Positions 46,528 to 58,800 of a stretch of 64,000 bases of DNA are shown in pieces. The stretch comes from Microdochium bolleyi (lineage: Eukaryota > Ascomycota > Sordariomycetes > Xylariales > Microdochiaceae). The stretch lies in assembly GCA_001566295.1 (NCBI GenBank), contig KQ964251.1:315838-379837 (forward strand), given 5' to 3'. A program made the position numbers and the translations under genes. Every line of letters starts with the position of its first letter. The first letter of the stretch is position 1. The notes beneath the pieces are model-generated. The model had not been told where the DNA came from, made no database searches, and worked only from the letters and a program-made list of their open reading frames with translations.

Positions 46528-47689
46528 TTTGACGACGGTTCGCGATGGCGCGGATCTCGAGAATTGTCGGGGGGGTGTCGGGTTGTGGTGTGGTGGTCCT
46601 GGTGTTGAATCACTTGACGGAACTGGGACTTGCCCCGGGATGCTGATTTTCTCGAATCAAAAAAGTGTGCGAGTCGAGAATTGGGGAGGGGGCTGTGAGC
46701 ACGGGCCACACTGGCCTCAACCGAGCCTGCTTGTGGCTGGTCTGTGTGGCGCACCAGGCATGGGTGCTTGGAACTGTCCTAAATCTTGGAAGGCTTTCGG
46801 ACAGTGGTTCGCGTCTCTGCTCCGCTCTTCTGATGATCGTGTCCACTCAGTAATTATGTGGGTTCCATCTCGAACGACCTCTGGGTTCCGTGACGTAAGC
46901 CTCGGCCGACGATGAGAATATGCGCACGAATTGAATCCAAAAGCTAGCGGATGCTGTTCGATGCACAAAGTACGGCAAGTGATGGCAGTAGCCCGTGCCG
47001 GCGACCACAAGGAGTCAGAGGAGAAGCCATTGAAGTTCAGTGCCCCGAAACATCGCCAATCACAGAGCAAGCTACAAATCGAAAGTGAAGAATACCCGGT
47101 GATGAGAACAAGGGGTCTGATTGGGCTAACAATAAACAGTGAAGGACCATGTACAAGAACGCATCCAGTAGCTATCGTCGGGGGCTCGTCAAATCATCCA
47201 AGGAAACAAAACAGGCATCATAAACAAGACATGACTAAACCAGAAACACATAAAGCCTGACCTCCCTTCCGCAAGAAGCGTCAGACTCTTCTGCTCGCAA
47301 AGCTCCGTCCGCATCGTGAACCATAGCTCGAGCCCCGACTTCCCATCCAGGCCTCTTTCTGGACCACTGCCCAGGGAAAAACCGCGCTCTGGTTTTCACT
47401 TATCTTACTTCCTTCCGAATAATTGATAATGCTTACATGCCGTAGCTTGATTGCACCACACGTTGAAAATCCAGAATCCAACAATCCCTCGTGCCACCGA
47501 AGGCTTTATTGAAGTAGCCAGAAGTAGCCAGAAGCGCAACCAAGGTATCATCCAACGCCTAGAACGCCATTGAACGCGATCCACAAGGAGTAATAGAAGA
47601 GTAATCGGGGGAAGAGGCCGAGTTCGCACTTCGCCCTGGAAATAGCAGGCACAACCCGGGACCTCTTGTCGACCATGATCAGACTTGAT
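46528..47689. promoter_or_regulatory. Intergenic: RPL42 promoter and 3' region of the SAP-like gene
   Basis: A 1.16-kb gap between two minus-strand genes. It should hold the ribosomal-protein promoter (46528 upward) and the 3' UTR of the gene ending at 47690. I could not recognise a specific ribosomal-protein promoter motif. A small direct repeat, GAAGTAGCCA twice, is at about 47512-47531. Confidence 0.45.
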
Positions 47690-49220
47690 CTACTTCTTCA
47701 ACACAGCATCATAGATGCTGAAGAGGGCCGTGATAGCTGAGCCGACTAGAATCCCCTTGTAGCCACCATACACGGCAGTGTCGATGCGGGCGATGGACCG
47801 GGGGTCGACCCAGCCGCCGAAAGTCACGCCCTGGCCATACACAACGAAGGAAATGACAGCCTTGACGACACTGAAGGTCAAAGGATCAACGACGTAGTCC
47901 GGGGCAGGCGCGGAGCGGCGCGTGACACGGCCGTGATGGGCGCCGGTGGTCATGTTGACAAAGTAGCCCGCCAGAGTGGGCAGGATAGTGCTGGTGAAAG
48001 CCCACAGCAGCGCAGGGCTCCAGAACGAGGAGGTGAGAAGCAGGAACAAGTCCGGAACGAACACCGGGTAGTCCTTGGTGCCCAGCAGAGCAATGGCGGG
48101 GAACGTGAAGGCATAGCGGTCTGTCAGGAGCTCGGGGCGCAGGAAGTACAATTCAAAGGCCGAGATCAGGAACAGGACCGATGTCACCGACGACAGGCTT
48201 TCCCGGGTGGCGTTGGTGGCCTCGGTGATGCCAGATTCCTTGTATATCGAGGCAGCGCGCACGCGGACGGCCTGCGTAGAGCGGTCAACTGCCATTGCGA
48301 CGTCGGCTGGTGTAGCAGGCAGAGGGATACGCTGCGCGAGAGAGAGGGCACGGCCAGGGGTCTGAACAAGCGCTGTCGAAGCACCAGTGGGCTCAGATTC
48401 AGAGCTTTGAGTATCCCAAGTCAGTATTACAGAGCTGGATTATGCGGCTGTCCATCTGGCGGACGCGACTCACTCTTGGTTGATCAGGTCCTCGACGGCC
48501 TTTGTCACTCTGCGCTTGGCAACGCGCAGCTTCTCTGTGACCTCGGCATCCTTCTTGACAGGCGAGCCAGCAGCCTTGGCGCGGCTCGAGTAGTAAGGCG
48601 CGAGCTTGGAGTCGGAGGAGAACTGGTTTGAGTTCTCGGCGAGGTACTCGTCAAGAGCGAGCTCAAGTTCGGGCTTCTTGAGAGATTCGTAGCTGAAAGC
48701 AGTGATGCGAAACGTCGCTGGTCAGCATGACATTTCGCGTCGAGGGGACGATGCGCATGGGAGCACGTCGCGGACGGGACGCAGCCTTCTTGACCTCCAG
48801 GCATGTCGAGCAGTGAGAGACGGCACTAGCTGTCGCACAAGCTGAAAGCGCAAGGCCATTGCATCGCGGGTGCTTTGCTGGGGTGGGTGCGCTGCTGCTG
48901 GATGTGCGCGGCGCGAAGCCCGGAGAGCTCCCCACGCGTGCGACACGGCGACCTGACGTAACAACGCAATCCGCAACGCGACGAAAGTCGCAGTCGCGAT
49001 GAGAGCAACAGTGGAGAATCGGAGAGGGGACAATGGAATAGACGAAAGCGCATTCGCATCCGTAATAGAAGACAAAAAGGTGCAATCTCGCGGCGCGCGG
49101 TGTCTGTACCGCGGTGCACGACACGAGGAGCTCGACTTACTTCCTGAGACCAGTGTGCTGCGCGAGCTCGGTGAGGTCAGACTTACGCTGCCTCGACAGC
49201 CAGGTTGTCGCGCCAGACAT
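47690..49220 (-). CDS. Unknown protein with N-terminal SAP-like motif and membrane segments
   Basis: Three exons on the minus strand, 49220-49141, 48692-48474 and 48404-47690, give 337 residues. The first two exons join as SDLTELAQHTGLR-NYESLKKPELELALDEYL, a helix-loop-helix that resembles a SAP motif. The second half has four or five hydrophobic segments (SVTSVLFLISAFELYFL, FLLLTSSFWSPALLWAFT, VVKAVISFVVYGQG, GILVGSAITALFSIYDAVL), so the protein is probably membrane-embedded, possibly in the ER or nuclear envelope. I do not recognise a named family, though close relatives likely occur across filamentous fungi. A SAP motif combined with spans recalls inner-nuclear-membrane proteins, but that is only an analogy. 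The first intron is 448 nt, unusually long here. Confidence 0.75.
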
Positions 49221-49901
49221 TATAGCGGTGGTGTGGTATGGTTTGCACGTTTCGAGCGATGATGGTGGCGGTGATGCGTCGGAGCGATAATAGAATGTCA
49301 GAAGATGCGCATCAATACAAAGAACGCGATTGTATAAGCCGGAATGCGATACTGGTGGAGGAGGGGGAGCTATCGCGGGATGCGGGTGGCCCGGGGTCAA
49401 GTAATTGTAGCTTCGTGGCAGTTACGGGTCGTGTCGTGACAGCTTCTGGGGGCAGGCGGCGCCGCGCCGGGAGACGCTGGTAGTTATGGTGATCTGCGGG
49501 TCCTGGATTGGGGGGTTCGCGCGCAAAGCGTCTGGGCGAGACGTGCCATCATGCGGGATTGGAGAGGGGGCCCTTGTTTACTTCCTCGAGGCTTTTTGTT
49601 TTGATTGTCGTTCCGGGCGATCAGGGTCAGTCCCCCACCGCTCAGACGAATGGCCCGAGGACCCCCCCCCCCCCTTCCCTTCTTCGCAAGCCACCAACTC
49701 ACTGGCACTCAACCGATCATGCAGGGCATTCTGTAGCGTCGTTTGGCTCATTATGGTTTCTGATTGCTTTTACACATGACCAGAACATCCGCTCTCTATT
49801 TGGAACCGCCAGATGCACATTAAGCCTGACCCAGTACAGCGGTAGAGTCTACAGTTTGATCGCTTCGCTGCCTAGCACACAGTTTCAAGCGTTGCTCTGT
49901 T
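49221..49901. other. Intergenic between P450 and SAP-like gene
   Basis: A 680-bp gap between minus-strand genes containing a C13 homopolymer at 49662-49674. It should hold the promoter of the gene to its left and the P450 3' UTR. No gene is supported. Confidence 0.45.
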
Positions 49902-52039
49902 CTAGTTGTCTGCGTCCACAAAGCCAACAAAGCGCTCCTCGCCCCTCTTGACAAGCCTGATCGGCACGTAGTCGCTGCCGTGCAGCTTCAGCGTCAACAT
50001 GCTCGATGCCTTCAGTATCGTTTCCCTGGCCTTCTGCTGCGCCTTCTTATACAGCTTCGCACGCTCCTTGCGGCCCATGGCCTCGACCTCCGCGTCCGTC
50101 GCCCACTCGTCCACGGCAAGCTCCACGCTATAATTCTGGAAGATGAGGGCAACGGCAGCGAGAAGCTCAACCTGCGCGATGCGGCGTCCTAGGCAGGACC
50201 GGGCTCCGTCAGAGAACGGCAGATACGCGCCTCGAGGGGGGCGGTACAGCTGAGCGCTCGTGTCCGGTCCCGCGAAGCCGCCAAAGTCCTCCGTGTCGGC
50301 GCCCTCGACCTCGCCATGACCCGAATCGCCGAGCGTGCCCGTTTGGAACCACCGGTCCGGCACAAAGTCGTCGATGTCGGTCTCGGAGTCGGTGATTTTG
50401 CTGGGCTTGGTCGGCCAGTATTTCGGGTTGCGATGCACGGCAACGATGGTCACGCTGACTTGTGTTCCGTGCGGCAGCATGTATGTCTTCCCGTCCAAGT
50501 GCAGCGGCTGGTCTTGCCCTGGCGACACTTTCTTGGGCACGACCACCACGGGGGGCATCAGACGTAAGACCTCATTTGTGACAGCCGCTACCATAGAAGC
50601 AGACAGCGGGTTTACGTTCTCTTCAAAATCCCACGTGTTGGGGTCTGTCTTGCCCAGGAGGCGGTCGATGTCGGCCTGGAGTTTGCGCTGGGCGTCGGGA
50701 TTCGTTGCAAGCTCAAGAACGGTGAAGTGCATGACATTGGCGGTGGTCTCGTGACCCGCAACAATCATGATGAAGGCATTGCCGATGATCTCCGAGTCGC
50801 TGAGCTGCATCTTCTTGCTGGCGCTCTTGGCTGATCCGTTCATCGACTTCTCGCCGTAACTTGTCGCCACTAGCGAGCCCATGATGTCCATGCCTTCCTC
50901 CTTGTCGTGCCGGCGCACGTCCTCAATCTTATCGTTAAGAAACTCACGCATGAACTGGAGATAGTTCTTTTCCGAGTCGGCCGCGAACTTTGCCGTCTTC
51001 ATAGGTAGTGCGCCTAGTTTCAGTGTTAGCATCAGCGAGTATGGACCAGTTCTGTACAGGTAATGGCGAATGACTTACTTCGTATCCACTTTGGGGTCAA
51101 CAGGAGGAACAGGATATGGTGCAACGTGTTTGCGAGCGAGTCTTTGAAGCTCATAGTGTGCTGCGCGGGAGCATCAAGACTGGCGTATTTAGCCAAGCGA
51201 GTATCTGCGCCGGCAGGTAGCTCATCTCCGGGCCACAGCATCTGCACACCGAAGCCGGCATACATGATGATATTGAGGGTCAGCGCCATGGTGTCCTGCT
51301 CGACAGTCTTGATGGTCTTGTTCCCGCAGCCATCAGTTCCGAGCCACTGCCGGATGAGTCCAAAGGTCTGCTTCACCGACTCTCGCCATACTAGAGCTGC
51401 GTTCTTCTCGTTGAACGAGGCCGAGGTAATTTTGCGGTGCATACGCCACAGCTGCCCCTCGGTGGTGAGAACGTTCTGCCCGTACTGAGAAAGAAGAGAG
51501 TAGCTTGCTGTGTCCTTGGGGAAAGCCTCACGCTTGGAGGTGACCTGATGGATAGTCTGAGCGTCATCTGTGTAGAGCATGAGCCTAGAGGGCGAAACGA
51601 TCAAAAAGTTCGCGCCCAGGGTCTCGAAGGGCTTGTGGTTTTGCCGGTAGTGCCAATTGGCCGTTAGAACACTAGGATGTAGAGAGTCAGCCACTGTCGC
51701 GCACAGACGAGTTGATGATCGAGTGAATCTGCACGTACGGCAACTGTTTCTCCCAGTACTGGGGTGGCAGAAGCTTGAAGACCCTCAGCCAGATGCCATT
51801 GGTGAGCTGAGCGACGGCTGACAGGGGATGTAGGGCTGGAGGATGGATGCATGTCAGCAATGCAGCGAAGCAAGACAGCCCTTGCGAACAGGGCGCGAGA
51901 TGTCTAGATACGTACGGGAGATGTAATATGGCAGCCCGGACTGTTTGGCGCGCTCAATGTTTTTGCGCAGTCCCGAGACAGTGGTATATACACCATAGAG
52001 CGTTGAGGCCAGAACAAGGAACGAGATCGAGGCCAGCAT
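49902..52039 (-). CDS. Cytochrome P450 monooxygenase
   Basis: Haem-thiolate monooxygenase, probably ER-anchored; substrate unknown. Four exons on the minus strand, 52039-51916, 51835-51739, 51671-51079 and 51013-49902, give 641 residues, long for a P450 (usual 500-550). The N-terminal MLASISFLVLASTLYGVYTT is a membrane anchor. Family marks are the I-helix AGHETT, the K-helix ExxR in NEVLRLMPP, the PERF-like region FVPDRWF and the haem ligand loop FSDGARSCLGRR with its cysteine. The extra length comes from an Asp/Gly-rich insert just before the haem loop (about residues 515-560) and a long C-terminal tail. No polyketide, peptide-synthetase or terpene genes are nearby, so a detoxification or housekeeping role is as likely as a biosynthetic one. 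Confidence 0.93.
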
Positions 52040-53822
52040 GATGTCGCCGGATCGTGCCTGTTGCACGGGGTGACTGCGTCGGGTCTGGTCGTGCCGTTTA
52101 GATGGCTCGGATTGCGCCGTGGAGGGTGATAGTTACCCTCTCGTGGCCACGTCCAGAGGAATTAGACTAGGGGAGGGGCAGCCGCCGGCAAGCCAGAGCT
52201 CGATGACGTGGAGAATTAAGCGTGGCGAGGGAGTTGCAAGATCGCTCGACGCTTCGGGTCTTCTAGAAGGGTTTGAAACTCTGGAAGTGGGAGCTGTAGC
52301 AATAATGGTCTTGCCAGCTCGCCCAGGAACAGGAAACGGCAGGGCAGGGCAGGATATATTGCGACGATGGTTGATGTTTCGCCATCCGTGTTGGCCACGC
52401 TCTCCTTTGCTGGGGGTCCAATGTGAGCCCACATAATGCTCGACGAGGGCCGTCTCGGATCGAGCCCTTGCCGGACCGCGCTAGCCCCTGCTTCTCGGGT
52501 TTGCAACTTTGACTTGATGGCTGGCAAGCCTGGCTGTATCCCGCCCCTCCAGCAGAGCTCGCACCGATGCGCCGTATCCGAGCAGGTGGTTCCACGAGCC
52601 GCTGAAGATTCCTGTCAAGCTTCCCACCGCCCGGCTCCTTTTTCCAGACACATGCCACGCGTGGCCTAGCGCTGGCAGTGCCTCCAGAGTCATCGTGTTG
52701 TCACCTGGGCCAGTCCAGACCATGCCTTTATGTAGTGCCATCTGCTTCGTGGCTCGCAACAGGGTACGCAATCCGCTTGGCTCACACGCCGAGAAGCAAA
52801 TCACTCGGGGAATGTAGGGGCTGAGAGTTGCGGCTGCCAACAAGACAAGGAACTCCAAGGCAAGCCATCTAGACTCCACATACAAAGGGCTCTTGGTGCG
52901 TACGGCCCTGCCTGCTCGCTGGGATGACGACAGCCAAATGCCACTGGTGCGAAGATACACATGGGCCGTCACAAAGTGCTGATGCCGTTTCTGGAACGTG
53001 CATGTCCAGCTGTCCAGCTCAATGGTACTTGAGTACAATTGCAGCAGACTTCGTGCGGTCTTGCCAAACAGATGGATCATCGTCATGTGAGACATGTAGC
53101 AAGCAGCCTTTCTTCTTGAGCCGTCCCAATTGCCAGGAGGCACTACTGACATGTGAATTCGTCCATCATGCATTCACCACTCGGGCCCCCTGGATTGCGT
53201 TAACTATGCCGTTGTATATTGCATTCAATCCCCCAGCCGTGGACGGAGCGAGCCATCTGTCCGAACATCATGGCCATGCGACCACCGCGATGCACGGAGA
53301 ACCCATGGGACGTGTTGTGCCAGCCCCGCGCGGGCTGCGACCTTCCAGGGCTTGGTAATAGTCAAGACCTCTCTATCTGTTGCGGCAACCCTTGTCCACC
53401 CAGGACCTCGAAGGACTCTCGCACGGGTATGTCGCGTTGACGGGGTGCTCACACTCTTTCGAAGCTTTTAACCTTGTTGGTGTCTCAAGAAAGCCAGAAT
53501 TGGAGGCACGGCTCGATTATGTCGGGAACGGCTTACGAGGATGACAAGGGTCGGACTCCAAGTCTGGCCAGTGTCCCGAAGGCCTGCAGCAATCTCTCCA
53601 CGTCGGTTGCTGTTGCTGATTCGCTATCCGAAGTGCCAGCATCGGGATGGTGGGTAACAGCATGTAAATCTGTGGGTGGCATCACAACCGCACGGCACCG
53701 CACCTGGGCATGCTCGCGTCATCCGCAAGACCGCCCGAGACACTCTTCCTACAGTTCAGGGTCATCACCATAATTGTCTCTCGCAACCACCACAGCACGA
53801 GGACGTCGCCCTACACGTTGAC
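52040..53822. promoter_or_regulatory. Divergent promoter region (P450 / molybdate transporter)
   Basis: A 1.78-kb gap between divergent genes. A 230-residue ATG-initiated minus-strand frame at 52481-53173 is present but shows no protein-like features. No other gene is supported. Confidence 0.45.
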
Positions 53823-55223
53823 ATGTCCTCATCCTTGTCGCATATCAAGCTGCTGTACCACAACAATGTTGCTGTCTTGCGACGCTCGCCGGCCCTTGAG
53901 ATCGCAGGAGCTCTTGGCGATTTGGGTACCCTGCTGCCGCTCATGATCACCCTTGCCGTCAATGGCTCTATTTGCCTCTCGACGACCCTGGTCTTCTCAG
54001 GCATCTTCAATGTGGTCACAGGCGTCGTTTTTGGCATCCCCCTACCAGTCCAGCCGATGAAGGTAAGGGACCCTCACCGCACGATATGGCCATTCCCTAT
54101 CTCTGGTCCTCGCCATACCGCAATACTGACCAAAACATTGACCGCACAGGCCATTGCTGCTGCTGCCATTGCCTCACATACACCTCTGCGCGAGACTGTG
54201 GCCGCGGGCGGTTTGACTGCAGCCGCAGTGCTCTTCCTGAGCGTGACCGGACTCCTGCGATGGCTAACGCGTATCATTCCGGTACCCGTCATAAAGGGCA
54301 TTCAACTTGGTGCGGGTCTATCTCTCGTTATTGCAGCCGGAACCTCGCTTCTGCGGCCGCTCACATGGTCAAATCCGTTTGACAACCACCTTTGGGCATT
54401 CGCCGCTTTCGTGGGACTCCTTGCCAGCCAAAGACTGTCGAGATTTCCGTACGCCCTTGCAATTTTTGCGGCAGGCTTATTTCTGGCTGTTCTACACATT
54501 CTACGGCCCGACAATGGCATGCCTCGCCCGAAACTCCCAGAGTTCCGCGTATGGAAGCCATATTTTGTCCTCCCTTCGTGGACTGTGGAGGCGGCCGGCA
54601 TGGGCATCGCGCAGCTGCCGCTCACGACACTGAACTCGGTCATCGCCGCGAGTGCGCTGGCATCGGATCTCCTGCCAGACCTGCCGACGCCCAGCGTCAC
54701 GGCCCTCGGCATCAGCGTTGGCTTCATGAACCTCATCGGGTGCTGGTTCGGCGCGATGCCGGTGTGCCACGGGGCGGGCGGGCTGGCAGCACAGTACCGC
54801 TTCGGCGCGAGGAGTGGTGCGAGCATCATCGCACTTGGCATATTCAAGGTCAGCATTGGTTTGGTCCTTGGTGAGACATTGTTGGACCTTCTTGGCCTGT
54901 TTCCAGGCAGCCTGCTCGGCATCATGGTGGTCGCAGCGGGCCTCGAGCTTGCCAAGGTTGGTCAGAGCCTCAATCATGGTGCACCCGACCTGTGGGAGTC
55001 ATCCGTAGGGCAGAAGAGGCACAAGCGCATCACGGACGGCGAGCGGGAGGAGCGGTGGACGGTCATGATGGTGACTGCGGCTGGTATTCTGGCGTTCAGG
55101 AATGATGCTGTGGGCTTCGCCGCCGGATTGCTCTGCCACGCGGCCTACCGGCTGGGTGACTGGCTGCGCGATCGCCAGTCACTACGACCACTTGGTGAAG
55201 AGTCTCCGTTGTTGCGAGCCTAG
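53823..55223 (+). CDS. MOT1: Molybdate transporter of the MOT1 family (SulP-related)
   Basis: High-affinity molybdate uptake protein, needed for molybdenum-cofactor enzymes such as nitrate reductase. Two exons, 53823-54062 and 54150-55223, give 437 residues. MOT1-family marks are RSPALEIAGALGDLGTLLPL near the start, GIPLPVQPMKAIAA across the intron, and the second repeat TTLNSVIAASALASDLLP with CHGAGGLAAQYRFGARSGAS. About ten hydrophobic spans are visible. The intron (54063-54149, GTAAGG...CACAG with a CTGAC branch site) is 87 nt and stop-free, so it could be missed by gene finders; removing it restores the conserved PVQPMKAIAA. The C-terminal EESPLLRA carries a dileucine-like sorting motif. 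The start is the first in-frame ATG. Confidence 0.92.
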   Translation: MSSSLSHIKLLYHNNVAVLRRSPALEIAGALGDLGTLLPLMITLAVNGSICLSTTLVFSGIFNVVTGVVFGIPLPVQPMKVRDPHRTIWPFPISGPRHTAILTKTLTAQAIAAAAIASHTPLRETVAAGGLTAAAVLFLSVTGLLRWLTRIIPVPVIKGIQLGAGLSLVIAAGTSLLRPLTWSNPFDNHLWAFAAFVGLLASQRLSRFPYALAIFAAGLFLAVLHILRPDNGMPRPKLPEFRVWKPYFVLPSWTVEAAGMGIAQLPLTTLNSVIAASALASDLLPDLPTPSVTALGISVGFMNLIGCWFGAMPVCHGAGGLAAQYRFGARSGASIIALGIFKVSIGLVLGETLLDLLGLFPGSLLGIMVVAAGLELAKVGQSLNHGAPDLWESSVGQKRHKRITDGEREERWTVMMVTAAGILAFRNDAVGFAAGLLCHAAYRLGDWLRDRQSLRPLGEESPLLRA

Positions 55224-55840
55224 ATTTGTAGACGAGCCTATTGATTCCAACGTGCACGCTCCATGATGCTGACAACTGCCTGGCAGTGTGGAAGAGTGCA
55301 TCTGCAAGTCTTGGTTCAAGGCCACCTCCCTGGCTGCCGGTGAGTCTGAAATACTATCAAAGCACCAACTCAGTTGTTGGCTTAAGCCCATTCTCCTGAC
55401 CGCATGGTGAACTGCATCGGCATCGGCGTCTGATCTGAACGTCGACGCGGGTGGGGCCGAAAGAGGGGCTTTTTTCGGGGCTGTCTGCTCGGCGACCAAT
55501 CAGAACAGGCAACTGGGGTCGCGGCTGCCGCGAACTGGGCTTTCGAGGTTCTCCAGGGCTGTTGTGTTGCGGTCGACCGAGCCTGGCGTGCCTGTTCGTT
55601 GGCTGCCGCGCCGCCGCCCGCCGGAGACCTGCCTGCCCCCAAAACATTTTCCCATGCCCCGAATGGACGGCAGCGACTCCACGAACAGCAACACCATCCC
55701 ACGGAGCGGCAAGAAGCAGAGGTTGCGATCCCTCACCCTGCTGGCAACACCCACGCGCCCTTCGCACACCACCAACCCCCAGCGGCGCGCTGCCGACGAA
55801 GGAGCTGTCTCCCCATTCTCACCGTTCTGAATGGCCAGCG
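55224..55840. promoter_or_regulatory. Intergenic: MOT1 3' region and FHL1-like promoter/leader
   Basis: A 617-bp gap between plus-strand genes. The reading frame of the next gene stays open upstream to about 55451 but contains no ATG before 55841, so the leader is probably noncoding. Confidence 0.5.
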
Positions 55841-58800
55841 ATGACTTCGTCCAACGCTCCCGCGGCCGGTGGTCGCATCGACTCTGACGACCGAGGCGGC
55901 CTCGAGCGCAGTCCGGACTCACAACCACCGCTGCCGCCACCATCAGCCCCATCGCAGCCGGGACAATCGCCACCTGACGGCTTTGCGACGGCAAGCAGTG
56001 CGCCAACACCGGCTGTCAACACCTCTCCAGACGCGCCGCCCGCGCCGTTGTCTGGCTCGCTCGATGTAGATCCAGCAGCGCCCTCGGCCCGTCTCACAGA
56101 GGCTGCGCTCGCAATGCCAGCAGCGTCCACGCAAAGTAACACCAACGGCACCGATGGGCCAGGTTTCTACGGCCCTCCGACTCAGCTTCACCCAGCCGCT
56201 CAGCAGACGCCCCAGCTGGGCACCAACATCGCGTCGCAGCCACCACAACTGCCCATGTTGGACACCACGATGGATGCGCTGAACCATGTTGGCAATTTCG
56301 GCGCCGACGACGACTACAACGATCACCCCATGTTGTCTCCTCCAACAGTCTCACCACTATCGACTCCAGCCGTCACGCACGTCAATTTCGACGATGATAA
56401 GGACATGGACGCGATGATGCTATCAGGCCCCTCCAACACGACTGAATCCGGCAAGAAAGGGCTGCAGGAGGCTGCCGCGATCGTTCCCAGTGCCGCCAGC
56501 GGCCTTCTCCAATCGAAGTCTCTCGGCACTGCGGCTGACCCGATAGCCATGGATCTCGACGAGCCCCAGCTGCCAGAAATGTCCCATTATCATGCCCAGC
56601 TTATACGCCAGCACGGCTTGGGGACTCCAGGCAACAGACGGAGCGGGCCCAGTGGTATACCCAGGACACTGGAGCACATGCAATCTATCGCGACAACGGA
56701 CCCTGAACCAGACAGCATGCAACGTTACGCCAACGGAAACGTCGACCCGAACGTCCTGATCATGGCCCTTGCGAACGCGTCTGGCTCACAGTTAAATCAC
56801 TTACCTAATGCCGTGGCGCCATCAGAGATCTCTCTGCACGACCGTACATCTTATACGCAAGAAGACAACGACCCCACGACTCCCAGCGCTTCTGCTCGAA
56901 CGAGCCAGAACCTCGAGTCCTTCGCTCGTATTGAATTTGAGGACAGTGTTTTCCAGATGACGACTTACGCCGTCATCATAGGTCGTGACCAGAAGGCTAT
57001 TAACCAGGCGCGCAAGGACGAGCGGAGGATGGAGGTCTACCGCCGAAGAGTCGAAGATGCGATGAGGAACGGATTGCCACCCCCGACCCCAATAGCATTT
57101 GATCGGGGTAAATTCAGCAAGTCCTATGTCAGCGAAGAAGGTGGAATGCTGGGACCAGAATCTGACGGCGAGGAGAACGCAAAAACCCACAGGAAGCGCC
57201 GCATAGCCTCGGCTCATGCTTCTGTGAATGGGGATGACGGGAACGATGCGGAATCTGCTGAGCGTGTCAAGTCAAATCGGCAGTATGTGTCGCATACACC
57301 AGGCGCCGCAGCCGTTGATGTTGGCACGCTACAGCCATCTGTGGCCCATATTCCCTTCATTGGAATCCATTCGCCCGGCCCAGATATCGCAAAGAAGACA
57401 AAGGGTATCTCGCGGCAGCATCTCAAGATCCAGTTCAACGAGACGCTTGGTGTCTTCCAAGCCGTTGCTCTTCACCGCAATGGTTTCTTCGTTGGCGATA
57501 TCATTTGCAAGGACGAACATCCTGTCACGATTCGCAGTGGCGAGAAGCTGCAGATCAAAGACGTTTCGTTCCGCTTCATCATCAACGGTGTCGAGGAAGG
57601 GAAGACTGGCGGTGAAGAACTAGACGAGGAGACCTCCAGCAAGCGCATGTCTATTGGGGGCAAAGAGATGAGCTTCGACTTCGAGCACTCTGATAACGAG
57701 AAATATCAAGACTCAAGCGAGGATTTGTCTCCTCCAGCTGAGACGGTCAAGTCACCAACTCCGTTACCAGCGCCGAGTTCGTCGCCAGTGGCCCAAAGGG
57801 TGCCACCACCAGCTCCTGCCCCGGCGCCCGTTGCAATTCCACCAGCAGAGTCAACACCAGACCCGCTGCCGAGAATGCCCTCGCCTGTTGCTCTCCCTAT
57901 GCCAGACCCTATGCACCACGGACTATCCATGGAGGAGCTGGCTTTGTCACAGCTCCAGGAGGCTGTCTCAAGAGCATCACCCTCTGATCCTGAGCCTGCT
58001 CCGCCGCCGCCGCCGCAGCAGCAGCAGCAACATCTTCCGATGCCGCATGTACACGAGCCCATTGAGCAACCACCAATGGTACCTATGGAAGACATGAGAA
58101 TGATCGACGCGTCAACACTGGGTCTCGGGGATGAGTTCCCTCCAGAGTTTCTCATGCAGATTCCGAAGCGGCGAGGTCCAGGTCGCCCACCAAAAGATGG
58201 GATCATGTCGAAGAGAGAACGTCGTCTCCTTAAGAAGCAGTTGCAAGAGAGCTCCAGGAAAACACTGCCCCAGGAGCCACAGGGTGAAAAGATCAAGCGT
58301 CCCGTCGGGCGTCCTAGGAAGAATCCTCTGCCAGAGGATGGTCAAATGACCGAGAAACGCAAGTACAACAAGCGCAAGTCTATCGAAGATGGCGACATTG
58401 GCTCGGATGCGGAGAGGAGGGCTCGTGAGAAGAAAGATAAGAAAGTTCGACCCAAGTCGCCGCCACTGCAACTCAACAAGGAAGACTTCACCGAAGAGCA
58501 GCTAGCCAAGCCGAGCAAGAACTATGGTGTTCTGATCGATGAAGCGCTGGGCCACGGACCACCAGAAGGCTTAACACTCAAGCAAATCTACAAGAGGATC
58601 ACGCAAAGATATCCATGGTTCTATTTCCATGCCGAGACCAAAGGATGGGAGAGCAGTGTTCGTCACAATCTTATTGGGAACGAGGCTTTTCGGAAAGCCG
58701 AGACGACAGGCTTGTGGTCAAGGGTGCCTGGTGTTGAGCTTGACGCTGGGAAGAAGAGGAAAGCTGTGTCGCCTGATCGTCACATGGGTGGCCCCCATGG

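Noticed and set aside
52481..53173. 230-codon ATG-initiated minus-strand frame between P450 and MOT1
   Set aside because: Composition is not protein-like, there are no motifs or splice support, and it lies in a divergent promoter region.
49902..55223. P450 plus molybdate transporter as part of a metabolite gene cluster
   Set aside because: No backbone synthase, transporter of the efflux type or pathway regulator is near; the neighbours are housekeeping genes.
55451..55840. N-terminal extension of the FHL1-like protein upstream of 55841
   Set aside because: The frame is open but has no ATG and reads Arg/Cys-rich sequence without protein-like features.
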